DNA of 46,000 nt from Neocallimastix lanati (nom. inval.) (taxonomy: Eukaryota; Neocallimastigomycota; Neocallimastigomycetes; Neocallimastigales; Neocallimastigaceae), in the NCBI GenBank assembly GCA_016946835.1, contig JACVTC010000219.1, positions 20,001 to 66,000 of the forward strand, given 5' to 3'. Shown in pieces: positions 32,407 through 44,200 of the stretch. A program made the translations under genes and the position numbers. The notes below the pieces were generated by a model, which was given only the letters and a program-made list of their open reading frames with translations, made no database searches and was not told where the DNA came from. Numbering within the stretch: the first letter of the stretch is position 1; every line of letters starts with the position of its first letter.

Positions 32407-32745
32407 GCAGTATTTGAAATCTTAAAGATCGGCTCGGGGGAAAGAAGGCGATTTATTAATAATATTTTTCAATCACCTTTGAACGAGTCTTCTTTCCCGA
32501 TTTCATATTTTGTGGGGCTTGCGGAATTCCTTACTAACGTTATGCCTATTGTGATTGGAGATTTTTACACCATGATCGATTTGTATAGTGTTAGACCTAC
32601 CGTTGTCAAGAGCGTCGACGTCGTAACGATAAGGCAAAGAAGAAATTCTGATACAGATTCGAATGATAATTTTCATCCACATGGAGTTATCTTCGATGAA
32701 TGGGAAGAGTTAGAGGCCATTTCGTCCTCGAATCTCATAACGTAG
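32407..32745 (+). pseudogene. C-terminal fragment of a LINE ORF2-type protein (second family)
   Basis: Reads AVFEILKIGSGERRRFINNI, then SYFVGLAEFLTNVMPIVIGD, LYSVRPTVVKSVDVVTIRQR and ends EELEAISSSNLIT. It is alignable by eye to the end of LINE copy A: VFEILKIGSG with VFNFLLGGRS, and FVGLAEFLTNVMPIVIGDFY with VVTAALLQSIIPIAICQQWS. It is therefore a related but distinct family. It uses more CpG-containing codons (for example AGCGTCGACGTCGTAACG) than copies A and B, so it is probably younger. An upstream ATG at 32356 belongs to the host LINE and filler and is not its own start. Confidence 0.75.
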
Positions 32746-32836
32746 TTTTTTAATATTAATATAAAAAAAAAAATTTCATGTATTTAAACTTCATGTATTT
32801 TTTAAAAAAATATTATTAAATAAAGTTTATTCCTAG

Positions 32837-32885
<49 letters not shown>
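32407..32885 (+). mobile_element. 3' end of a second LINE family, poly(A) tailed
   Basis: Carries the C-terminal coding end (to the stop at 32743-32745), a short 3' UTR with AATAAAGTTTATTCCTAGTC and T, and an A run of about 46. It lies in copy B and is followed by GTCTTAGATCC (32886-32896), a repeat of 32314-32324 and 32396-32406. Confidence 0.8.
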
Positions 32886-32889
<4 letters not shown>

Positions 32890-32936
32890 TAGATCCTTTA
32901 CCAACGGTCTATTACGATTGAAGATATTAAAAAAAA

Positions 32937-34283
32937 CTATTTCATCAATGAAAAACAACAAAGCACCAGGTCCCGATGGTATACCGATTGAATTCTACAA
33001 AGTTCTTTTTTACAATGAAGAATTACTAGAAATACATTCCTACCGCTGGAAAGTGTCTTAAATTGATATTTAATAAAATATTGGAATGGATCCTTTCCTA
33101 AAAAATGGAACTCAGCTTTCTATTGTATCAATCCCTAAGAAAGGTGACCTAATCAGATTGTAGTAATTATCGAGGTATTTCTCTCATTAATGTTGGACTG
33201 AAAATCATTTCAAAAATTATAACAGATAAAATATCTACTTACACACTCTCACACAATTTCATAAGACCTGAACAATTTGGTTTTCGCAACCGTGAAGAAT
33301 GCATTAGTTTATTCATTTCCGTTAAAGAAATTTACCAAAGAAGAAAATTTCAAGGAAAATTCACATATTTAGCCTTTTTAGATCTTAAAAATAGGAACTG
33401 AATCATAAGCCTTTTTTTTTTAACATTCTTACTAAATTATATCATTATGGAGTCCATGGTAAACGTTTTGATTTTCTTTGTAATTTATATACTTCATCTA
33501 AAACACGTGCTCGATTTGCTTCAATGTTATCAAATGAATTTCCTATTAAAAGAGGTGTTCGTCAACATTGACCATTATCTCAATCTTATTCAATTTATTC
33601 ATCAATGATATATTAAATGATTGTGAAAAGTATGGTGTTAATATTGGAAAAAAAAAGTGTTGTGGTGGACTCTTTGCTGATGATGTTGTTCTCATTGCTC
33701 CAAGTGCAAAAAATTTAGAAAAATTATTAAAAAAAGGTACATAAATGGACTAATTTAAATGAAATGACTTTTGATATTGAAAAATGTGCAACTATGGTTA
33801 TAAAACCAATGAACTTCCAATCTTCTCCAAACTATAGAGACCCAACCTTCTATTTAGGAATGAATGCTGTTCCTAAAGTTTCTAGTTATATTTATCTTGG
33901 TATTCCTTTTTCAGATGATCTTTTTATTAGAATACATTATATCTCGCATGCATTTTAAAGTTAGAAAATCCCTTTCTTTCATTTACACGTTTCTTCTCAA
34001 ATAAACTTATTCCTATTGCATACAAGAAAAAAAGTTTTTCAATCCTCTGTTATTAGTAAAGTAATTTATTATTCTCCTCTACCTGGTTCAAACAAATCTA
34101 GGTGGTTACTGCGGCTCTTCTTCAATCGATTATACCTATTGTAATTGGCCAGTAATGGTCTTTGTTCAATAGGTTCAAATCGAATTGTATTACTACTACT
34201 AAGATCGTCAATGCTGAAGAAACAGTAAGACAGGCCAGCAGGACTAGCGCAATCAATGAAGATCATAATTTCGTATCTTAAAA
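32937..34283 (+). pseudogene. LINE copy B, reverse-transcriptase and C-terminal remains
   Basis: In several frames: MKNNKAPGPDGIPIEFYKV (motif 1/2), NYRGISLINVGLKIISKII (motif 2a), IRPEQFGFRNREECISLFI, YLAFLDLK (motif A, with the usual AYD lost), IKRGVRQH where QGCPLS is expected (motif B), GLFADDVVLIAPSA (motif C with the catalytic Asp pair), EKCATMVIKP and YIYLGIPFSDD. After the deletion near 34101, the end matches the copy A C-terminus (VVTAALLQSIIP ... NEDHNFVS). Frameshifts and stops are frequent, so it is inactive. Confidence 0.85.
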
Positions 34284-34537
34284 TTATGATTAACATGGTG
34301 AAGTCAAAAATAATTATTATACTACAGTATAATAATGCCCTTGTGAAGTCTTACAGATATTAATTAAATGAAACTAGAATACATTATACCATTATTTTAT
34401 TTTATTTTATTTTGTGTGTTTTTTTTTTTTTTTTTTTTATTTATTTATTTATTTTTTTATCTTTTTTTTTTCTTTTTATTACATGTATTTTATCAAATAT
34501 TTAATTAATAAAGATAAAACAAGTTTGCTTCCGTTAA
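34284..34537 (+). other. 3' UTR of LINE copy B with conserved stem-loop
   Basis: Aligned with 11803-12040 of copy A. The stem ATTATTATAC / GTATAATAAT at 34313-34336 is unchanged and only the loop differs (TACA). A T-rich stretch between 34395 and 34480 has expanded relative to copy A. Confidence 0.7.
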
Positions 34538-34546
34538 AAAAAAAAT

Positions 34547-34812
34547 ATATATATACATATATATATAGCTTCAATGATTATTGTTAACATTTCAAAATAT
34601 AAACTATAATAGTTTAGCATTATTGATAGCATTTAACCTTACAAGGCATAAATGCTATCAAATAAAAATATTTAACATTTACAAAATGTAATTTAATGTG
34701 CAATGTCATAACTGCTACATTTAACATATATTATATATTTTACATATACAATAAATATTTTTATTACTTCTTTAATATATTTTAGTTTAATAAAATCGTT
34801 TCAAATATTATG

Positions 34813-34854
<42 letters not shown>

Positions 34855-34925
34855 TTATTTATATTTATATTAGTTTAGTAGAATCATTTTAAATATAATA
34901 AAAAAAAAAATATATATATATATAT
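34547..34925. other. AT-rich DNA with TA microsatellites
   Basis: TA runs at 34822-34850 and 34910-34926, each following an A run and a shared TTTTAGTTTA/TAGTTTAGTA context (34780-34930), so this part is a diverged local duplication. No gene is seen. Confidence 0.5.
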
Positions 34926-35165
34926 AATTGAAGTGGTCAGAGCACTTTTGTATCCTTTCAATTAGGCAGATAATGTCCCTAGTGGACGGCCTTACTGAGT
35001 ATTCAGCATTAGCACTCTGGCATGCATATTATTGATAATACTTTTCTTGTATGCTTTTTCTCGAAGGGCTTCTCTAATTCCTAACTTCCCTTTGAAGTGA
35101 AGCCAAAATAACCTAACCCAATGAGATACGTATTAGCTTCCTTGGCAAAATACATAAACATGAAC
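34926..35165. other. Unusually complex, GC-richer patch, unidentified
   Basis: Roughly 240 bases with clearly more G and C (GTCCCTAGTGGACGGCCTTA, GCACTCTGGCATGCATATTA, TCGAAGGGCTTCTC) inside A/T DNA. GTGGTCAGAGCAC near the start resembles a tRNA D-arm, but no anticodon arm or T-arm fits. Frames are closed on both strands within about 40 codons. It may be a mobile-element or SINE relic. Confidence 0.3.
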
Positions 35166-37411
35166 AAAAAAATTATAATTTAATAGAATATTATATAACA
35201 TCACTTAAGTAGATTATATATCTACATGGACACATGATATATGCCCAAATACTAGTAATTCCTTTGTAATTTTTTTTTTTTTTTTTTTTTTTTTTTGGTT
35301 TAATTAAAAAATGGATAAAATAAATTTTATCAAATATTAAATTTTTTATTAAATAAATTTTTTCAAATATTTAATTGCCATGAAATTTTGAATGACATGA
35401 AAATTTTATAAACCCAATCAATAGTATAAATTAATACTATATAAAGATTATTATTTTATTTTTATTTTATTTTTATTTTATTTTATTTTATTTTATTTTT
35501 TCAAAAAAAAAAAAAATAAAAATAAAAATAAGAAAGGTTTACTACCATATAATGATTTCTTTAACTATGTTAATATTTTTTACTAACAATTCAGCTATAA
35601 AAGATAATATAATTATATTCATATAATTTTATTATATTTATTATATTTAAAAGCATAGGTTTTTTTTTTCTTTTTTTTTTTTTTTTTTTTTTTTGGATAA
35701 ATTAAATCGTTAATAATATACATCAAGTATACATTTAAGTCTATATTTTGGTTTAATTTATTTTTATTAATAATCTGCTCTTTTATATTACTTTTGTTTA
35801 TTTTTTATTTTTTTTATTTTATTTCGTAGTTTATTATTAACATTTTATTTTATTATTTGTTTAAATAATATTTCAATTTATAAAGACACATTATTAATCA
35901 ATATAAATGAATAAATAATATTGAGTTTAATAATGTTTTTATTAATATTGTTAAAAGTAAATAAATAAACTACACTTTATTTGTTATTTTGTTATTACAT
36001 AAAAAAATTTAAATAGAAAAAGACTTTTCTTTAAAAAGGTATTATTAAAATATTTTATTAATCTATATAAATAAGGTAAAAATTTAACCCTAGATAAATA
36101 TTTAAAATAAATATATTAATACCAAATCCAATTTAATAAAGGGTATTAATTTAATTAACCTTTTTGATAATTTTAATTATTCATATATAATAAATTATTT
36201 TTAAACTTTAATATTTAGAATTAATCCATAATTTACATATTAAACTTTTATTTTAAGTTTATAAATTTTATATAATAATTCATTTATTTATATTATCTGT
36301 AACAACATTAAATAATAAAATAACCATTTTTTTTTTTTTTTTATGAACTGAAAAAAAAAATAATAAAAAATAAAATAACCATGAAAAAAAAAATTGTATA
36401 TATATTTATATATATATTTTTATAGAATTTGAGTAATCAAATTAAATTATAATTAATATTAATTCTATGAATATACTAAATAAAATTCTATTTATTTAAA
36501 ATATGAATAGTTCAAATATAAACTTATATTATTATGCAATAAATAATATTTAATTTCATTCTTTAAAATGAAGATTTTTATTTAAAATATTATACGACAA
36601 AAAATATTTTACTAAAAAAATTAAATAATAATAATAAATAATTACAAATATTTTATATTTGTGACTTGAGCATTTACTATTAAAAAGAGATAATTTTAAT
36701 TTTTAATTATACCTATTTTTATTTGAATATAAAAATTAAAATCAGTCAAGAATTAAAATTATAAAATTACCATTATTTATATATTATAAATATATATTTT
36801 TATAAATTAAATATATTTAAAGTATTAGAATAAATATTATTTATAAAAATATAAATTTATTTAAATTTTTTAAATAATATTTCAAATTTTAATATATATA
36901 TATATTATTTATTCAATTTTGTAATTTATTTATTGTATAGTGTTTATTAAAGAAAAATAATAATATTAATGCTAAAACTTTATAATTAAAAATATGAATT
37001 AAATTATTATTTTATTCATTTTGTTTCACAATATAAAAATTTTATTATTTAATCTGTTTTTTTTTTTTTTTTATTTTCTAATTCATATAAAATAAAAAAA
37101 AAAAAACTATCCCTATGCTAAAAAATAATTATTAGAGTAAGGGATTAGAAAATGTAAAAAAAAAAAAAAAAAGGCCTAATAATACAAAAATTTTAAGTAG
37201 ACATATTTAAAAAATGTATTTAAAATTATTTAATTTACTATCCACCATTTATTATTTAATAGTAATTTTTTAATATAATAAAATTTTAAATTATAGCAAC
37301 CATTTAAATAAAAACTTTATATTATTATAAATTTTTAAATTATTCAACCATTTAAATAAAAACTTTAATTTTCAAACCTATATATAGTTATATTATTTAA
37401 ATTATAATATG
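35166..37411. other. AT-rich DNA, no gene seen
   Basis: Holds T runs at 35270-35296 and 35659-35694, an (ATTTT)n stretch at 35450-35500, and A runs near 36350 and 37155. No coding, RNA gene or conserved motif was recognised. Confidence 0.55.
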
Positions 37412-37637
37412 TATAATTTATTCATAATTTTAATGAATTTTCTTATAAATTTTAATATATAATAATTATATATAATAATTATATATAATCAATAGTAAGA
37501 ATAATTTATTCATAATTTATTATGAATTTTCTTATAAATTTTAATATATAATAATTATATATAATAATTATATATAATCAATAGTAAGAATAATTTATTC
37601 ATAATTTATTATGAATTTTCTTATAAATTTTAATATA
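37412..37637 (+). repeat. Tandem repeat, period 89 bp
   Basis: TCTTATAAATTTTAATATA occurs at 37441, 37530 and 37619, each preceded by ATTCATAATTT. Two full units and a partial third. Confidence 0.9.
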
Positions 37638-37678
37638 AAATGGTTACATTTTAAGTTAATTATAAATAATTGTTTTTA

Positions 37679-38223
37679 ATAAATTATGGAGTTCTTCAGA
37701 ATTATTTACTTTTATGGTAATTAATTAAAATGTAAAAAAAAAAAATTTTGAATATTTTTATTATTGCTTAATAAATAATATAAATAAATATAATATTAGA
37801 TTTTTTTTTTTTTTCAGATTAGAGTGTTATAAAAAAATGTATTTTTCATTTTTATAGATAGTAACGATTTTAATTTAAATTCTGCTTTATTGAGGTTGTA
37901 TATGTGTAATATGGTTATATCATTTTTTGTTAAGTTATAATAAAAAATAATAAATTATGGAGTTCTTCAGAATTATTTACTTTTATGGTAATTAATTAAA
38001 ATGTAAAAAAAAAAAAATTTAAATATTTTTATTATTGCTTAATAAATAATATAAATAAATATAATATTAGAATTTTTTTTTTTTTTTTTTTTCAAATTAG
38101 AGTGTTATAAAAAAATGTATTTTTCATTTTTATAGATAGTAACGATTTTAATTTAAATTCTGCTTTATTGAGGTTGTATATGTGTAATATGGTTATATCA
38201 TTTTTTGTTAAGTTATAATAAAA
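37679..38223 (+). repeat. Tandem duplication, period 271 bp
   Basis: AAATTATGGAGTTCTTCAGA begins copies at 37681 and 37952, running through TTGAGGTTGTATATGTGTAA to TTTTTTGTTAAGTTATAATA. Differences are almost only in A and T run lengths, so the duplication is recent. Confidence 0.92.
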
Positions 38224-38464
38224 AAAAGTAATTCATTATAGGTCAAATTTAGAATTACTAATACAATATAATTTTATTGAATTCAGTTATAATAAAATAA
38301 AATAATATTAATTTTTAATTGATAAATTTTATTTCTACCCCATTAATAAATTAAAAACCATGTTTGTATTAATCATATATACATTAACATATATATTTAT
38401 AAAATGAACCATTTAAATATATATATTGTTTAAACTTTTGATTTAAAATTATTATAATAATTAT

Positions 38465-38580
38465 ACATAAAAAAATATTATTAATGTATTTTTTAATAAT
38501 GCATAAAAAATATTATTAATGTATTTTTTAATAATGCATAAAAAATATTAGTAATGTATTTTTATAATAATGCATAAAAT
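38465..38580 (+). repeat. Tandem repeat, period ~36 bp, three units
   Basis: Units of CATAAAAAATATTATTAATG followed by TATTTTTTAATAATG with small changes. Confidence 0.85.
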
Positions 38581-38984
38581 AAAATACTATAAATGTAAAA
38601 CATATATTGTTATTAAATAAAAGTTAGTAAGATGCCACTCAATTATTTTTAAGGATTACAATATAGCATTATTTCATTTTATTCATAATTCATTTTTTTT
38701 TTCTTTTCTTTGTATTCTTTACTAAAATTATATAATTCATATCAATAATATCTTGAAAGGCAAAAAAAAAAAAAAGAAATGTTTAAATTTTTGAAAGTGT
38801 ATTTTAAATGGCATTAAACCCATTTAAACATTTTATTTTTTTTAATAATATTATTAATTATTTTGAAATTTTTTTTTTTTAAAAAATAATTGTGATTGAT
38901 ATATTATTTATTTGTATTAGCCTATTTTAATATATATTTGTACATTTTTATATAAATAAACATTCTTTCTATATAAAAATACCA

Positions 38985-38985
38985 A

Positions 38986-39032
<47 letters not shown>

Positions 39033-39075
39033 GTAAATAAATAAATAAATAAATAAATAAGTAAATAAATAAATA
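38985..39075. repeat. (AAAT)n microsatellite
   Basis: About 22 units interrupted twice by AAGT. Confidence 0.9.
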
Positions 39076-41253
39076 TATATATATAAATATATTCAAAATT
39101 TTATAAATGCTTACTTCATATATTAAATTTCTATTTAGGTGGCAATATAAAAATTAACTCTAGAATAAAGTTAGAGTTACACGAGGTTTGACAAATACAT
39201 TTAGAGATTTAAATTACAATATATATTTTCAATATAAATAAATAAATATTAATTATAATATATTTAAGATATATATACAATTCATTACAAGTATGAAAAT
39301 AAAAATAGATATTATAAATTAAAAATCTATTTAAATCAACTTTAAATCAATGGATTTATTTATTATGAATATTTATTAATATATAGATAATTATATGTTA
39401 ATAAAGATTTTTCTTATAATAACTTTTTGTTAAAATCTTTATATAAAGTTATATGAAACAATATGAAAAAATAAAGTTATATTAATTGATATAATAAATC
39501 TTATATATATGCATTCCATTATATTAACCAATAATTTATTCTTTCCTATTAAAATTTTAAATAAAATAATAAAATAATAAACAAATATATATATATATTT
39601 TTTTTAACGAATAAGTTTCGAGAGAAAGAATTCTATTAAAGAATTTTTAAATAATAATTTATTAATTAAGGATAAATTATTAATATTATTAATAATTAAT
39701 AATATTCATTACTTTTTTTGTAATAATACTATATTAAATTAAATTCATATAAAAAAAAAAGAAAATGAACTTCTTTCTAAAATTTTATAATTTTCAGTAT
39801 TCTTTAATAAAATTATATACTATATAATTGATTAATGCTAATTAGTTTTTATAAATTATTATATATATAATTATAAAATCTAATTCGAATTTTAATTATT
39901 TTTATTTTATAGATTTTTATTAATTTTATCATTCAATCATTTATTTTTTTTTAAATTAATTCCTTTATTTATTTAAATAATTTATTTAATATCATTTATT
40001 TATTTATTATTGATATTATTATTTTTTTTTTTTAAAAAAAAAAAAAGAAAAAAAAATATATTTTCATAAAATATTCTGCTAAATAATTTATTGTTATTAT
40101 AGTCGTAAGAAATATTATTCTAAGGGTGGATTAAATGAATTAATTATTGTAAATTACAGAAATAAATTTATTATTACTTATAATTTTATAAAAAACATTT
40201 TAAATCAAACAATAATAGATTTTTAATACTTAATAGATTTTTAATACTTTAAAAAAATTATTTATATATACAGCAACTAAAGTAGAATAAAAAAATTATT
40301 TATATATACAGCAACTAAAGTAGAATAACAAAATTTTTATTTTATTTATTTTTATTTTTCTTTTCTTTTTTTTTTTTTAAAAAAATTTTTTTAAAAAAAA
40401 ATATAAATTGTACAGTTTTTTTTTTTTAAATATATATAGCTAAATTAAAAATAAATGACAATTGATTTATTGATAAAAATTAAGAATTAAAAATATTTTA
40501 AAATAAGAATAAAATATATATATATATATATATATAAAATACCCTAAACAAAATAAAACACAATTTAATAATATAAAAATACTCAGAAAATAATAGTACT
40601 TATTAGTACAACATCAAAATAATTTAGCAAATTATTAAAAAATACAAAGAAAATTTATCCTTATCAGTAAAGAAGTAATAGTAAATTATTATTTTATTTT
40701 TTTATTTTTAAAGAGTTATAAATATAAGTATAATTTATATTTTGTTTCATTTTTTATTTCGCTTTTTTTTTCTTTGAAAAATGAAATAAAATATAAATTC
40801 TTAAAAAAAAATATCGCAATTTAATTAGGAAACAATCAATTTATTAAATATTAAATTTCAAGGAAAATCTATTAAATTGAAGAAAATTATTTTATATATT
40901 CTAAAAATTTAATAAATTTTAATAATAAATTTCATAACTTAAAGGAGATAAAAAATAATTCAATAATTACAAATTTCAATATATAATAATTACAAATTTC
41001 TATATATATATTTTAATAATTATATTTTAATAATTTTTTAAAATAAACGTTTTAAATAATATATTTTTTTTTTAAAAAAAAAAAAACATTTTAAAACATT
41101 GTAAAGGTGAAAAGTATAAAATATAAAATATAATTTTTAATGTATTTTTTAGATAAAATTGTTAAACGTATTATTCAATTAAAAAACCAATAAGCAACAT
41201 AAATTTATAAAAATTCAAAATCAAGTAAATATTTCAATATATATATTAAAAAA
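39076..41253. other. AT-rich intergenic DNA upstream of the coiled-coil gene
   Basis: No gene apart from the small duplications listed. AACTCTA and TAGAGTT near 39155-39178 form a small hairpin. The bases before 41254 (ATATATATTAAAAAAATGG) place the start codon in an A-rich context, as in the other genes here. Confidence 0.5.
40215..40328 (+). repeat. Two adjacent short tandem duplications (18 and ~41 bp)
   Basis: AATAGATTTTTAATACTT twice, then AAAAAATTATTTATATATAC and AGCAACTAAAGTAGAATA twice. Confidence 0.85.
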
Positions 41254-44200
41254 ATGGAAAATAATCAAGAAAAATACGAAAAATTATCTGTTTCTGAGTC
41301 AGATACCTCAACAGTTTTATTGGATATTTCTAAATTAGAATATAAATTAAAGAAACTCGAAGCTTTAGCTAATGCTCCAACTTCAGATATTGAAAGTGAT
41401 AATGAATTTGATTTTAGTGATATATATGATGATGAAAATTTAGATCTTGATAATGATAGTATTATTCCAAGTAGAACAAATAAAAATTATCAAAATGAAG
41501 ATTTTAAATCTAGAAGGTATTCTAGATTCATAGGTTATGCTACTCCAAGTCATGAAAGTAGTGAAACATCATCTCAATCAAAGAATGTTTTAAAAGGTAA
41601 ATTAATATAATATAATAAATTTAATTAAGAATAATTAAAAGATAATTAAAAAAAAAAAAAAAAAAAAATTAGATTTAAAAAAATTCTTTTTCTTTTTCTT
41701 ATTTGTATTTTTTTTTTTATTTGTTTGTAAAAATTTTATTTATTTCTTTTAATTTATTAATTATAAATATTATTAATTTTTTAAATTAAATATAAATTAA
41801 AGAAAATGAAAATAAAGCTCGTGGGGTTCATTTCGATTTAAATAATGTTGCATTCAATGAAATTTCTACTAATCCAAGATATAGAGAAAATATCATTATT
41901 GAAGAAAAAACTAAATATGATGAAACAAAACAGGAATTAGAAATAATGAAACAAGAATGCATTAATAGAGAAAATGATCTTCGTAGATTAAGAGGAGAAC
42001 TTGATACTCTTAAGAAAAATTATAAAGAAAAAGATAATAAATTAAAACAATTAGAAATTGAAAAAACAAACTTAGAGTCAGATCTTGTTTTATATAAGGA
42101 AAAATCAAATAAATTAGAGAAAAGTTTAACTGATAAAAGTTATATGTCTGATAATTCTCAATATATAACCATTATTGAAGATGGATCATATAATAATGAT
42201 AATCAAAATTCAAGATATATAGATAGAAGAACAACTGATACCAAATTTTTAGCTGAACAACTTGAAAGATATCAAAATAAATTTAGAGAATTAAAGAAAA
42301 TTAACGAGGAAGAAAAAAATAAATCTAGACAATATAAAGCAAGATTTGCAGAAATTAAAAATCTTATTAATCAATTAGAGTTAAAACAAAAAGCTGATAG
42401 AAAAACTTACACTCATTTAAAACGTTCATCTGAGAAAGAAATACTTAATTATAAAACTTTACTTCAAAATGAACAAAATAGGTGTAAGGAATTAGAAGCT
42501 AAACTTAAAAAATTAAAGAATACACAAACTATCTATGAAATAGAAAAAATCAAAGAAATAGAAAAGTTAACTGTTCAAATAAAGCAAATTGAAATAAAAT
42601 CTAAGGAATATGTTACCTTAATTCAAAAAGAAAAAGAAAAAACCAATAAATTAGAAAAACAATTAGAACAAAAGGAGGAACAATCCAATGGAATTTGTAA
42701 TATAGAAATTGAAGAATTGAAAAAACAAATTAAAGAAACTCAGCTCAAAGTTATTGAATATGAAAAATTAATTGTAATAGAACGTGAGAAGACCAAGGAA
42801 TTAGAGACTCTCTTAAATGATCAAAAAGAAAAATCAAAGGAATATGAACTTCAAAAGCAAAATGAAATAAATAAGTTAGTGAACCAAATTGATAAAGTAA
42901 ATATAAAAACAAAAGAATATGAAGATAAGGTAAGATTAGAACAAGCCAAATCCGAACAACTTGAAAAACAGCTTAAGGAAAATGAAATAAAGTCTAGAGA
43001 TTTTGAAATTGAAAAACGTAAAGAAATTGAAGACTTGAAGTATCAAATTAATAATATACAAAGTAAAATTGCTGAATATGAAACGATTATTGAAGAATAT
43101 GAGATACTTGTTGAACAAGAGAGAATTAAAACTGATAAATTAAGTAGTAAATTAAATGAAAATGAACAAAAATCAAGAGGTTTGGAGTTGGAAAAAGATA
43201 AGGAAATTGAAAAGTTAACTCACGAAGCTAAAGAAACCAATAATAAGTATATAGAACTTAAAAAGTTAGTTGAACAAGCTAATAAAAAAATTGATGAGGA
43301 GAAGGAAAAATCGCAAAACTTAAAGGTTCAATTAAGTAGTAAGGAAATTGAATCTGAAGATCTCATTAATAAAAAACAAAGTGAAATAGAAAAATTATTG
43401 GTTCGTATCAATGATATTGAAAAGATGGCTCAAGAAGAAAAGGAAAAGGCAAAAGCATTCGAAAATCAATTAAATGATACTGAAATAAGATCTAGAGATA
43501 TACAGAAAGAAAAACAAGCCGAAATTCAAAAATTAAATGATCAAATAAAAGAAATATCTTTGAAGATTGAAGAATATATCATTTTAATTGAAAATGAAAA
43601 GAAAACAGTAGTTGAATTAGAAAACAAATTAATTCAAAAGGATGAGCATTCAAGGAACCTTGAAATCGAAAAAGAAGATGAAATCAAAAAATTAAATGAA
43701 CAAATTGAAGAAGCCAAGTCAAAAGCAAAGGAATATCAAGATATAATTGATCAGGAAAGAGAGAAAACTAAGGATTTGGTACAAGAATTGACTGAAAAGG
43801 AAATTCAATATAGAAATAATGAACTTCAAAAACAAGGAGAAATTGAAAAATTATTAATTCAAATAACTGAAATTGAGCATATCAATCAGCAAGAAAAGGA
43901 GAAAGCTACTAAGTTGCAGAATGAACTAAAGGAAAAAGAAGAACAATCAAGAATTCTCAAAAATGAATTAAAGGATAAGGAAGAAAAATCTAAAGCTTTT
44001 GAAAATGAAAAGAAGGCAGAAATTGAAAAATTAGTCACTAAGATCACCAAAATCGAAAAATTAGTACAAGAAGAAAGGAGGAGGGCATCAGAATTAGAAA
44101 ATCAATTAATTTCTAATGAGGAAAAAACAAGAAATCTTGAGATTGAAAAGCAAAATAATATGAAATCGTTGATTCCATTTATTGTTCAAAAAATTGTGAA

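Larger units (their letters stand above)
31925..34546 (+). mobile_element. LINE copy B, 5'-truncated, internally deleted, with two nested insertions
   Basis: Begins in frame as FQNLHNCIKSKFGQDIISST, continues after the first insertion as RWAEYYKDLASNPSGHSLN, and after the second as NNKAPGPDGIPIEFYK, so the two inserts were added to one element. The 3' UTR matches copy A (AAATTATGATTAACATGG ... ACAAGTTTGCTTCCGTT) and ends in an A run at 34537-34545. Near 34101 the sequence jumps from GSNKS to VVTAALLQSIIP, deleting about 900 bases relative to copy A, including the zinc domain. No flanking duplication was found in the microsatellite-like DNA on the left. Confidence 0.85.

Noticed and set aside
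32356-32745. Complete gene of 129 codons
   Set aside because: Its start is in the host LINE and filler; only the part from 32407 is a LINE C-terminus.
34926-35000. tRNA gene
   Set aside because: Only a D-arm-like GTGGTCAGAGCAC is present; no T-arm (TTCRA) or acceptor pairing found.
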